Source: Prauserella alba (lineage in GTDB: Bacteria; Actinomycetota; Actinomycetes; Mycobacteriales; Pseudonocardiaceae). Taken from it: 64,000 nucleotides of DNA. How positions within the stretch are numbered: the stretch's first letter is position 1; the number at the start of each line of letters is the position of its first letter. The stretch spans positions 298,841-362,840 of the forward strand of contig NZ_JAMTCH010000003.1 in NCBI RefSeq assembly GCF_024171735.1. Direction: 5' to 3'. The translations under genes were made by a program, and so were the position numbers. The notes below the pieces were generated by a model. The model made no database searches. It was not told where the DNA came from and saw nothing but the letters and a program-made list of their open reading frames with translations. Positions 8,708 to 15,151 of this stretch are shown here, piece by piece.

Positions 8708-9466
8708 CTATCCCGCTGTGCGGTCGACAACCCAGCGCACGGCGGATTTTACATCGGCCGAACGGGGCATCTCGGGACGTGGTGGACGGCGTACGACGAC
8801 CACCGGAACACGCTCCTCACGTGCCGCGTGGAGCTTCGCCGAGGTCATGTCACCGCCGCTGTCCTTCGTGACGAGCACGTCGATGCGGTGCCTGCGGAGC
8901 AGCTCGACCTCGTCGGTCACGCGGTAGGGACCGCGTGACAGTGTCACGTCGAGCCGGGCGGGGAGGGGACCGTCGGTCTCGTCCGGCGGGTCGACGCAGC
9001 GGGCGAGCAGCCACATGTCGAGACCGGCGAACTCGGCGAGGCCCTGCCTGCCGGTGGTGAGCAGCGCCCTGGTGCCGAGCCGGGGCAGCAGCCGAGCCGC
9101 GTCGGCGAGCGTGTCGGCCCAGTGCCAGTCGTCGCCGTCGCCGGGCTGCCAGCCGGGCCGTTCGAGCCGGAGCACGGGTACGCCGGCCGAGGCGGTCGCC
9201 GTGGCCGCGGACGCGGAGATCCGCCGCGCGAACGGGTGCGTCGCGTCGACGACGGCACCGATGCCGTGGTCGGTCAGCCACCGCGCGAGACCGTCGGGGC
9301 CGCCGAAACCACCCACTCGGACGTCCCCCTGAGGGAGGCGGGGCTGGGCCACCCGGCCCGCGAGGGACGATGTCACCGGGACCTCGCGGGCGACGAGCTC
9401 GGCGGCGAGCGCACGAGCCTCGGAGGTGCCGCCGAGGATCAGCACCCGTGGAGCGATACTTCCCAT
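8708..9466 (-). CDS. cobK: Precorrin-6A reductase CobK
   Basis: A 252-residue NADPH-dependent reductase that converts precorrin-6A to precorrin-6B. Family motifs are in order: ILGGTSEARALA (residues 9-20), SSLAGRVAQPRLPQG, VVDATHPFARRIS, LLTTGRQGL and VTKDSGGDMTSAKLHAARE. The ATG at 9466 is 77 bp from the divergent cbiD start, so the two share a promoter region. No riboswitch consensus was seen in that short gap. Confidence 0.95.
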   Translation of the reverse strand: MGSIAPRVLILGGTSEARALAAELVAREVPVTSSLAGRVAQPRLPQGDVRVGGFGGPDGLARWLTDHGIGAVVDATHPFARRISASAATATASAGVPVLRLERPGWQPGDGDDWHWADTLADAARLLPRLGTRALLTTGRQGLAEFAGLDMWLLARCVDPPDETDGPLPARLDVTLSRGPYRVTDEVELLRRHRIDVLVTKDSGGDMTSAKLHAAREERVPVVVVRRPPRPEMPRSADVKSAVRWVVDRTAG

Positions 9467-9543
9467 GACCGGACAGTCTGACCGAGCCCGCCACCCGGCC
9501 GGGCGAATGTGTGACGTAACCGAGCGCGTGACGGAGTGATTGT

Positions 9544-10611
9544 GTGACCGAGCTCCGGTACGGCTGGACGACGGGCGCCTGCGCGACCGCGGCGACCACC
9601 GCCGCCTACACCGCCCTGCTGACGGGCGAGTTCCCCGACCCGGTCGAGGTTCGGCTGCCGAAGGACCGGCGCCCGTCGTTCGCGCTCGCCACCGAACGGT
9701 TCACGGGCGGCGAGGCGAGCGCCGGGGTGATCAAGGACGCCGGTGACGACCCGGACGTCACGCACGGCGCCCTGGTGATCGCCACCGTACGGCCGGGGCC
9801 GGAGGGCAGCGGGGTCACGTTCCGTGCGGGGGCGGGCGTCGGCACGGTGACGCTGCCCGGCCTGCCGCTGGACGTCGGTGAGGCCGCGATCAACCCCGTG
9901 CCTCGGCGGCTGATGACCGAGGCGGTGCAGCGCGTGGCCGCCGAGCACGGCGGCAGCGCCGACGTCGTCGTCGAGGTCGGCATCGACGGCGGTGAGGAGA
10001 TGGCGCGGCACACGTGGAATCCCCGGCTCGGCATCGTCGGTGGCCTGTCGGTGCTCGGCACGACCGGTGTGGTGGTGCCGTACTCGTGCTCGGCGTGGAT
10101 CGACAGCATCCGCCGCGGGATCGACGTCGCGCGGGCGCTGGGACTCGAGCACGTCGCGGGCGCGGTCGGGTCGACGTCCGAGCGGGTCGCGCAGGAGCTG
10201 TACGGCCTGCCCGACGAGGCGCTGCTCGACATGGGCGATTTCGCGGGCGCGGTGCTGAAGTACCTGCGCCGGAATCCGGTGCCGCGGCTGACCCTGTCCG
10301 GCGGGTTCGCGAAACTGTCGAAACTGGCCGCGGGGCACCTGGACCTGCATTCGAAGCGGTCGCAGGTGGATCTCGGGTTGCTGGCGGGGATCGCCGAGGA
10401 CGCCGGCCGGGGCGAGGTGGCGGCCGCGATCGGCGGGGCGAACACGGCGCTGCACGCGCTGGAACTGGCGCGGGAGGCCGGTCTGGAGCTGGGCGATCTC
10501 GTCGCGGAACGTGCCCGGCAGCAGGCCGTCGAAGTGCTCGGCGACGCGCCGGTGCACGTCGACGTGATCGCCATCGACCGCGCGGGCACCGTCGTCGGCC
10601 GCGCGGGCTGA
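9544..10611 (+). CDS. cbiD: Cobalt-precorrin-5B C1-methyltransferase CbiD
   Basis: A 355-residue CbiD-family methyltransferase that adds the C1 methyl group with loss of the C20 fragment. The N-terminal signature RYGWTTGACATAATTAAYTALL and the later ETVE-region equivalents are replaced by well conserved segments: AINPVPRRLM, LGIVGGLSVLGTTGVVVPYS and GAVLKYLRR. CbiD is the anaerobic-route enzyme, with CobF the usual aerobic counterpart, so it probably substitutes for CobF here beside CobG. The GTG start at 9544 has GTGACGGAG upstream. The gene is followed by the palindromic repeat at 10671. Confidence 0.93.
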   Translation: MTELRYGWTTGACATAATTAAYTALLTGEFPDPVEVRLPKDRRPSFALATERFTGGEASAGVIKDAGDDPDVTHGALVIATVRPGPEGSGVTFRAGAGVGTVTLPGLPLDVGEAAINPVPRRLMTEAVQRVAAEHGGSADVVVEVGIDGGEEMARHTWNPRLGIVGGLSVLGTTGVVVPYSCSAWIDSIRRGIDVARALGLEHVAGAVGSTSERVAQELYGLPDEALLDMGDFAGAVLKYLRRNPVPRLTLSGGFAKLSKLAAGHLDLHSKRSQVDLGLLAGIAEDAGRGEVAAAIGGANTALHALELAREAGLELGDLVAERARQQAVEVLGDAPVHVDVIAIDRAGTVVGRAG

Positions 10612-10670
10612 CCCACACGCTCCGCAACCACCCCTGCATGGCGGGTGGGCATCCGGGTGAGTGCGGTGAT

Positions 10671-10723
10671 GCCCCCAAGGGCACTTTGGTGGCGCTCAAT
10701 GCAACCAAAGTGCCCTTGGGGGC
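10671..10723. repeat. Dispersed palindrome, copy 1
   Basis: The outer 20 bp of each arm (10671-10690 and 10704-10723) are exact reverse complements, starting GCCCCCAAGGGCACTTTGGT. Counting the inner GGC/GCA the arms reach 23 bp with one mismatch around the loop GCTCAAT. The same loop and nearly the same arms recur at 40618. It lies 60 bp after cbiD and before a convergent gene, and could double as a terminator. Confidence 0.85.
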
Positions 10724-10788
10724 AATTCCACCCGGCGGATGTGGTTACTCGGGGTGGTGGACATTCGCCTCGACGGGGTCGCAGGGGG

Positions 10789-11169
10789 TCAGCAGTGGCT
10801 CAGCTCCAACCCGACGTAGTTCGTGTTGGCCACGCGGTAGTTGAAGCTTTCCCTGGTCCCGAAGCCCTTCGTCCGGACAAGGCCCCAATTGTCAACCGTG
10901 TCGACGCAGATGTCGGTGTTGTCCGGCAGGGTGTCCTCGACCCAGCCGAAGAAGTTGACACCGCCGTCCGCGCACACGAGCTCCCAGTGAGCCCGGCCGC
11001 CGGGGACCGTGGGATTGGCGACCGAGGGGCAGTAGCCACTGATGTGAGAGCCGCCCTCGTCGCCGGCCGGAGCCGGCTGCGCCGCGTCGGCGTGGGCGGT
11101 GAGCGTCGTGGTGCCTGCGAGTGCGAGGGCGCCGAGAGCTGCGGCGGCGTGCCGGGTGATCGGGCGCAT
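10789..11169 (-). CDS. Small secreted protein with four cysteines
   Basis: A 126-residue protein not matched to a named family. It has a Sec signal peptide (MRPITRHAAAALGALALAG, with a likely cleavage after AHA or ADA near residue 28). The mature part of about 97 residues carries four cysteines in GYCPSV, LVCADG, ICVDTV and the C-terminal SHC, suggesting two disulfides. ATG 11169 follows AAAGGAACGC. It is divergent from the erm leader peptide (230 bp between starts) and convergent with cbiD. Aromatic and Asn-rich segments (ESFNYRVANTNYVG) suggest a small beta-rich exported domain. Function unknown. Confidence 0.8.
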   Translation of the reverse strand: MRPITRHAAAALGALALAGTTTLTAHADAAQPAPAGDEGGSHISGYCPSVANPTVPGGRAHWELVCADGGVNFFGWVEDTLPDNTDICVDTVDNWGLVRTKGFGTRESFNYRVANTNYVGLELSHC

Positions 11170-11399
11170 GCGTTCCTTTCCCTCTGCGGTTTCTGCCGGG
11201 CCGAGTGTGCGGTGGCGGCATGGTCGACCCGTGGTTCTCGGGTGGTCGGACGGTGGCTCGGCGGTGCCGGTCGATCTGCCGCCCGGTTCCCGCAGGGGGG
11301 ACCGCTGTCGGCGCCGGTGTGGGTGCTCCGCGGAGTCGCCGGTTGCAGCACCGGAAAACGAGTCGACACGCCACGGCGCGCGTCCGTACGTTGTTCCGC
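11170..11399. other. Divergent promoter region, no gene seen
   Basis: The 230 bp between the secreted protein and the erm leader ORF must hold both promoters. I see no convincing ORF. No clear -35/-10 pair or WhiB7-type AT-rich box could be assigned by eye; AAAACGAG near 11355-11362 is the most AT-rich patch on the erm side. Confidence 0.4.
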
Positions 11400-11453
11400 A
11401 TGGGTTCAGGTGCCTTCTTCGTGGCGTTCTTCGTGAGGCTGCGCCGCGCATAG
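11400..11453 (+). CDS. Erm leader peptide with RLR stalling motif
   Basis: A 17-codon ORF, MGSGAFFVAFFVRLRRA, ending 112 bp before erm. Arg-Leu-Arg is the +x+ type motif at which macrolide-bound ribosomes stall in inducible erm leaders such as those of ermD and ermX (family knowledge). The RLR codons (11436-11444) sit inside the 5' arm of a hairpin (11435-11463), so a ribosome stalled there would open that hairpin. The ORF has no strong Shine-Dalgarno sequence directly upstream (ACGTTGTTCCGC). Its role as leader is inferred from its position, length, motif and downstream secondary structure. Confidence 0.72.
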   Translation: MGSGAFFVAFFVRLRRA

Positions 11454-11556
11454 CGGCGGCCTCGGCGTATCGCTCGACTTCCCCGTGCGCCGGCCGTCCT
11501 CGGCAGTCCTGCCGGGCGGCCCACGTTGTGCTGCCCGGGTCACCCACGGCACCCGG
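11435..11556 (+). promoter_or_regulatory. Predicted erm translation attenuator
   Basis: Hairpin 1 (11435-11463) pairs GAGGC with GCCTC and GCCGC with GCGGC around GCATA and overlaps the RLR codons and the leader stop. Hairpin 2 pairs CCGGGT (11535-11540) with ACCCGG (11551-11556). It buries the first half of the erm Shine-Dalgarno GGAG (11555-11558), which is 7 bp before the GTG start. The GC-rich segment between (11490-11520) offers alternative pairing partners. Drug-dependent refolding is inferred, not shown. Confidence 0.55.
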
Positions 11557-11565
11557 AGAACACCC

Positions 11566-12423
11566 GTGTCTCGTCACAGCGGCCGACACGAACTCGGCCA
11601 GAACTTCCTCACCGACCGGGCCACGATCGCCCGCATCGTCGACCTCGTCGCCCGCACCGACGGCCCGATCGTCGAGATCGGCCCCGGAGCCGGCGCCGTC
11701 ACACTCCCTCTCGAAACGCTGGGAAGGCAGATCACCGCGGTCGAGCTCGACGGGCGCCTCGTCGCCGGGCTCCGGAACACGGTGGGTCGCCCGCGATCGG
11801 CCGACCAGCGAGGGCAGCCGCCGCGGACCCGCGTCGTCCACGCCGACTTCGGTGGCTTCGCCCTGCCCCGTGCGCCGCACGTGATCGTCGGCAACCTCCC
11901 GTTCCACCGCACCACCGGCATGTTGCGCCGCGTGCTGGCCGCCGACCACTGGACCGACGCCGTGCTGCTCGTCCAGTGGGAGGTGGCGCGCCGCCGCGCA
12001 GGCGTCGGCGGGGCCACGATGATGACGGCCCAGCGGTGGCCGTGGTTCGAGTTCGGGCTCGACCGGCGGGTCCCCGCATCGGCGTTCACCCCGCGTCCCG
12101 ACGTCGACGGCGGCCTGCTGACGATCAGCCGCCGCGCCCGCCCGCTGGTCCCGGCATCCGAACGCCGCGGTTACACCGAGCTGGTCCACGCCGTGTTCAC
12201 CGGACCCGGTCGAGGCATCAGGGAGATCCTGACGCGCCGATTCGGCGACCGCGCCGCGGTGAACCGGTGGCTCGCCGACAACGGGGTGCGTGCCACGGCC
12301 CTGCCGCGCGAACTCAGCGCACAGCAGTGGGCAGCGCTGCACGGGCTGGCAGCGGAGCTGCCGGCGCGGCGGCCCGGCGACGGGCGACGATCCGGCGGGC
12401 GGACTCGCCCACAGCGCCGATGA
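11566..12423 (+). CDS. erm: Erm 23S rRNA (adenine-N6) methyltransferase
   Basis: A 285-residue Erm-family enzyme that methylates A2058 of 23S rRNA (E. coli numbering) and gives MLS-type resistance. The N-terminus SRHSGRHELGQNFLTD is the classic Erm opening. The SAM-binding motif is VEIGPGAGAVTLPLE, and the catalytic N-[IL]-P-[YF] motif is GNLPFHRTTGML. The Arg-rich C-terminus is common in actinomycete Erms. It is taken as Erm and not the KsgA dimethyltransferase because of these motifs and the RLR leader. GTG 11566 follows CCGGAGAA. The frame is open upstream to 11485, but the methyltransferase homology starts at this GTG. Its last 110 bp overlap the convergent DedA gene. Confidence 0.9.
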   Translation: MSRHSGRHELGQNFLTDRATIARIVDLVARTDGPIVEIGPGAGAVTLPLETLGRQITAVELDGRLVAGLRNTVGRPRSADQRGQPPRTRVVHADFGGFALPRAPHVIVGNLPFHRTTGMLRRVLAADHWTDAVLLVQWEVARRRAGVGGATMMTAQRWPWFEFGLDRRVPASAFTPRPDVDGGLLTISRRARPLVPASERRGYTELVHAVFTGPGRGIREILTRRFGDRAAVNRWLADNGVRATALPRELSAQQWAALHGLAAELPARRPGDGRRSGGRTRPQRR

Positions 12424-12931
12424 CCGTGGCCATGCAGATCCCGGCGAGCAGCGACAGCACCGGATCACCACGGGTGACCGGTGCGATCAGCAGTCCCATG
12501 CCCGTCATGTATCCGCACCACACGGCGGAGCTGACGACCGTGGCCGGGACGAAGCGGATCACCGGAATGCGCACGCGACCGGCCGCGGCGACGCTGACGA
12601 GGCGCCCTCCCGGCAGGAACCGCACCGCCACCAGCGTCAGCATCGGCCTCCGGTGCAGCTGCCTGCGGACCCAGGTGTCGTCGCGCCTGCCGCGCAGGAA
12701 CCGGTGCGACGACCTGCCGAGCGTGTACAGCAGGGCGTCACCGGCGAGCGATCCCACGAAGGCCGCCGCGGCGAGTGCGACGACCCTGCCGGCGTCGCCC
12801 GCGGCGGCGACCGACGACAGCAGCACCGGTTCGCTGGGCAGGAACGGCAGCGGGCCGTCGGCCAGCACGGCGAGTGCCAGCAACGGCAGGAGCCACGTAC
12901 TGCCCAACAGGTCGCCCGTCATGTCCTCCAC
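12314..12931 (-). CDS. DedA/SNARE-associated family membrane protein
   Basis: A 205-residue integral membrane protein of the DedA (VTT) superfamily, which includes lipid scramblase/flippase-like proteins. The N-terminus has PLPFLPSEPVLLSS, a re-entrant-loop-like proline-rich segment. It is followed by FVGSLAGDALLYTLGR and by RFLPGGRLVSVAAAGRVRIP, which matches the DedA G-x-x-R motif region. Four to five hydrophobic segments are visible. The C-terminus is Ala/Arg-rich and its coding end overlaps the erm 3' end by 110 bp in antisense. It lies 23 bp upstream of the start of cobM's stop-side neighbour on the same strand but has no evident B12 role. Confidence 0.8.
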   Translation of the reverse strand: MEDMTGDLLGSTWLLPLLALAVLADGPLPFLPSEPVLLSSVAAAGDAGRVVALAAAAFVGSLAGDALLYTLGRSSHRFLRGRRDDTWVRRQLHRRPMLTLVAVRFLPGGRLVSVAAAGRVRIPVIRFVPATVVSSAVWCGYMTGMGLLIAPVTRGDPVLSLLAGICMATVIGAVGESARRIVARRRAAAPAAPLPARAALPTAVR

Positions 12932-12954
12932 GATCTCGGCCTGCGGCGGCCCTG

Positions 12955-13740
12955 TCAGTGGGGCTGGCCCCCGTTCTCGCAGTAGGGGTCACCGGGTGCG
13001 TGCCGTTCCCTTCCCGCCGAGTAGAGGAAGCTGTCGGGGAAGTTCTCGGCGGCGAGGACCTTGCCGACGAAGATCATCGCCGCGCGGTTCAGTCTGGCCT
13101 CGCGGACCTGGCCCGCGATGTCACCGAGCGTTCCGCGCAGCACCGTTTCCCCGGGCTGGGTCGCCTTGGCGACCACCGCGGCGGGGCAGTCCGGCCCGTA
13201 GTGCGGCAGCAGTTCGTCGACCACCTGCTCGACCCGGTTGACCGCCAGGTGCAGGGCCAGCGTGGCGCCGGACGCGCCCAGCGTCGCCAGCTGCTCACCC
13301 TCGGGCATCGACGTGGACCGCGCCTGCGCGCGGGTGAGGACGAGACTCTGCCCGACCGTCGGCACCGTCAGCTCGCGGCCCAGCACGGCTGCGGCCGCGG
13401 AGAAGGCGGGTACGCCCGGGGTGACGTCGTAGGGCACGCCTGCCGCGTCGAGGCGGCGCATCTGCTCGGCGACCGCGCTGTAGACGGCGGGGTCCCCGGA
13501 ACACAGCCGCGCGACGTCGTGGCCAGCCTCCTGCGCGGCGACCAGCTCGGCGATGATGTCGTCGAGCGTCAGGTCGGCGGTGTCGACCAGCGTGGCGCCC
13601 TCCGGGCAGTGGGCGAGCAGGTCGGTCGGCGTGAGGCTGCCCGGGTAGAGGCAGACGCCGCAGCTCGCGAGCAGTTGCTGCCCGCGGACGGTGATCAGGT
13701 CGGCGGCGCCGGGTCCGGCACCGATGAAATGGACGGTCAC
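12955..13740 (-). CDS. cobM: Precorrin-4 C11-methyltransferase CobM
   Basis: A 261-residue SAM-dependent tetrapyrrole methyltransferase that makes precorrin-5. It begins VTVHFIGAGPGAADLITVRG and contains YPGSLT, RLCSGDPAVYSAV and VTPGVPAFSAAAAVLG, all CobM/CbiF-typical. The start is placed at GTG 13740, which overlaps the cobL stop as GTGA, instead of the upstream in-frame ATG at 13785 inside cobL. CobL and CobM are translationally coupled. Confidence 0.94.
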   Translation of the reverse strand: MTVHFIGAGPGAADLITVRGQQLLASCGVCLYPGSLTPTDLLAHCPEGATLVDTADLTLDDIIAELVAAQEAGHDVARLCSGDPAVYSAVAEQMRRLDAAGVPYDVTPGVPAFSAAAAVLGRELTVPTVGQSLVLTRAQARSTSMPEGEQLATLGASGATLALHLAVNRVEQVVDELLPHYGPDCPAAVVAKATQPGETVLRGTLGDIAGQVREARLNRAAMIFVGKVLAAENFPDSFLYSAGRERHAPGDPYCENGGQPH

Positions 13741-14927
13741 GGCTTCCTCACACTCCATTGCGTTACAGCGCGGGCGGGGCTCCACCCGGTCAGGCCGCCC
13801 AGCGGTGCGGCGCGTTCGACGGAGATCCTGGTCAGTTCGCCGCCGCGGTCGGCGTACCGGGCTGCCAGTGCCTGCTCGGCCTCGAGCGTCACACCGTGGG
13901 CCACGAGCCTGCCGCCGGGGCGCAGGGCGTCCCAGCAGGCGGTGAGCACTCCGGCGCCCGCGACCCCACCGCCGACGAACACCGCGTCGGGCGTGTCCAG
14001 ACCGGCGAGCGCGTCCGGTGCGCGGCCGGTGACGACCTCGACGTCCGGGACACCCAGCTTCGCCGCGTTGCGGGCGATGCGCTCGGCCCGTTCGGGGCGG
14101 GATTCGACGGCGACTGCCCGGTTGTCAGGGTGCGCGCGGCACCATTCGACGGCGACGCTGCCCGCCCCGGCGCCGACGTCCCACAGCAGTTCGCCGGGCA
14201 TCGGCGCGAGCCGGGCGAGGGCACTGGCCCGCAGGTCGCGTTTGGTGAGCTGGCCGTCGTGGTCGAACGCCTCGTCGGGCAGGCCCGCCAGCAGCGTGTG
14301 TGCCGAGCCGGAGCAGGTGATGGCGACGACGTTGAGCGGCGCACCGGGTGGGTGCGGCCAGTCGCGGGCGGTGCCCTCGAGGCGGCGTTCCTCGGCCGAA
14401 CCGAGGTTCTCCAGCACGGTCAGGGCGCTGTCGCCGAAGCCGTGGTCGGCCAGCAGGGCCGCGACGCGTCCCGGGGTGTCGGCGCCGGAGCTGAGCACGA
14501 GCACCCGCCTGCCGGGGGCCAGCGTGCGCAGCACCCTGTGGGCGTCGCGGCCGACGGCACTGACGACGTCGGTCTCCTCGGCCGTCCAGCCCAGCCGCGC
14601 GCGGGCGAGGGTGACCGACGACACCGCGGGAACGATCCGCACGGCGTCGGCGCCGAGCCTGCGGATCAACGTGCCACCGATGCCCGACAGCAACGGATCC
14701 CCGCTGGCGAGCACGCCGACGCGGCGGTCGGCCAGCTCGCCGATCACGTCGTCGAGCGCGGGCAGCAGCGGACTGGGCCACGGCCGCTTCTCGTAGGGGC
14801 CGTCGGGGACCAGGTCCAGCTGCCGGGGACCGCCGAGCAGCACGTCGCACGTCTCGAGCTCCGCGCGGGAGGCCGGTGGCAGTGCCTGCCAGCCGTCCGC
14901 GCCGATACCCACCACGGTGATTGTCAC
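13737..14927 (-). CDS. cobL: Precorrin-6Y C5,15-methyltransferase (decarboxylating) CobL
   Basis: A 396-residue CbiE-CbiT fusion that methylates C5 and C15 and decarboxylates the C12 acetate, giving precorrin-8. Residues about 1-200 are the CbiE-type tetrapyrrole methylase (TVVGIGADGWQALPP, LASGDPLLSGIGGTL). Residues about 215-396 are the CbiT-type Rossmann methyltransferase (ELLWDVGAGAGSVAVEWCR, AVAVESRPERAERI). GTG 14927 is about 230 bp from the divergent chelatase operon start. The B12 riboswitch in that gap is on the other strand. Confidence 0.95.
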   Translation of the reverse strand: MTITVVGIGADGWQALPPASRAELETCDVLLGGPRQLDLVPDGPYEKRPWPSPLLPALDDVIGELADRRVGVLASGDPLLSGIGGTLIRRLGADAVRIVPAVSSVTLARARLGWTAEETDVVSAVGRDAHRVLRTLAPGRRVLVLSSGADTPGRVAALLADHGFGDSALTVLENLGSAEERRLEGTARDWPHPPGAPLNVVAITCSGSAHTLLAGLPDEAFDHDGQLTKRDLRASALARLAPMPGELLWDVGAGAGSVAVEWCRAHPDNRAVAVESRPERAERIARNAAKLGVPDVEVVTGRAPDALAGLDTPDAVFVGGGVAGAGVLTACWDALRPGGRLVAHGVTLEAEQALAARYADRGGELTRISVERAAPLGGLTGWSPARAVTQWSVRKP

Positions 14928-14974
14928 GTCTGGTCACGGTAGTTGTGTTGCGACGAACACCCGCGGGCGGTGGA

Positions 14975-15090
14975 ACGTGTGCGATGATGCCCGGGAAGCG
15001 GCCGCCGTGGAACCCGGTGCGAATCCGGGACGGTCCCGCCACTGTGACCGGCCGGAAGGCCGGGAAGTCAGAGCTTCGGTGGTCGCGGGA
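14975..15090 (+). promoter_or_regulatory. Cobalamin riboswitch ahead of the chelatase-cobO-cobB-cobC operon
   Basis: The conserved core is clear: GGGAAGC near 14993, the CCCGGTGCGAATCCGGG hairpin near 15013-15029 and the B12 box GCCACTGTGA at 15038-15047. A paired arm CCGGCCGGAAGGCCGGG and GAAGTCAGAGC follow. The element ends about 60 bp before ATG 15152, and the intervening AGGGAG is the ribosome-binding site. Adenosylcobalamin binding is expected to reduce expression of the operon. Exact outer boundaries are approximate. Confidence 0.92.
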
Positions 15091-15151
15091 ATGCTTGCGT
15101 GGTGCGAAACCCGGTGGGCGTGGAAACCCGCCGTCGAGCAAGGGAGTCTGC

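Noticed and set aside
11566-12423. KsgA 16S rRNA dimethyltransferase
   Set aside because: Motifs (HELGQNFLTD, NLPFHRTTG), Arg-rich tail and RLR leader fit Erm better; KsgA is normally found in a housekeeping context.
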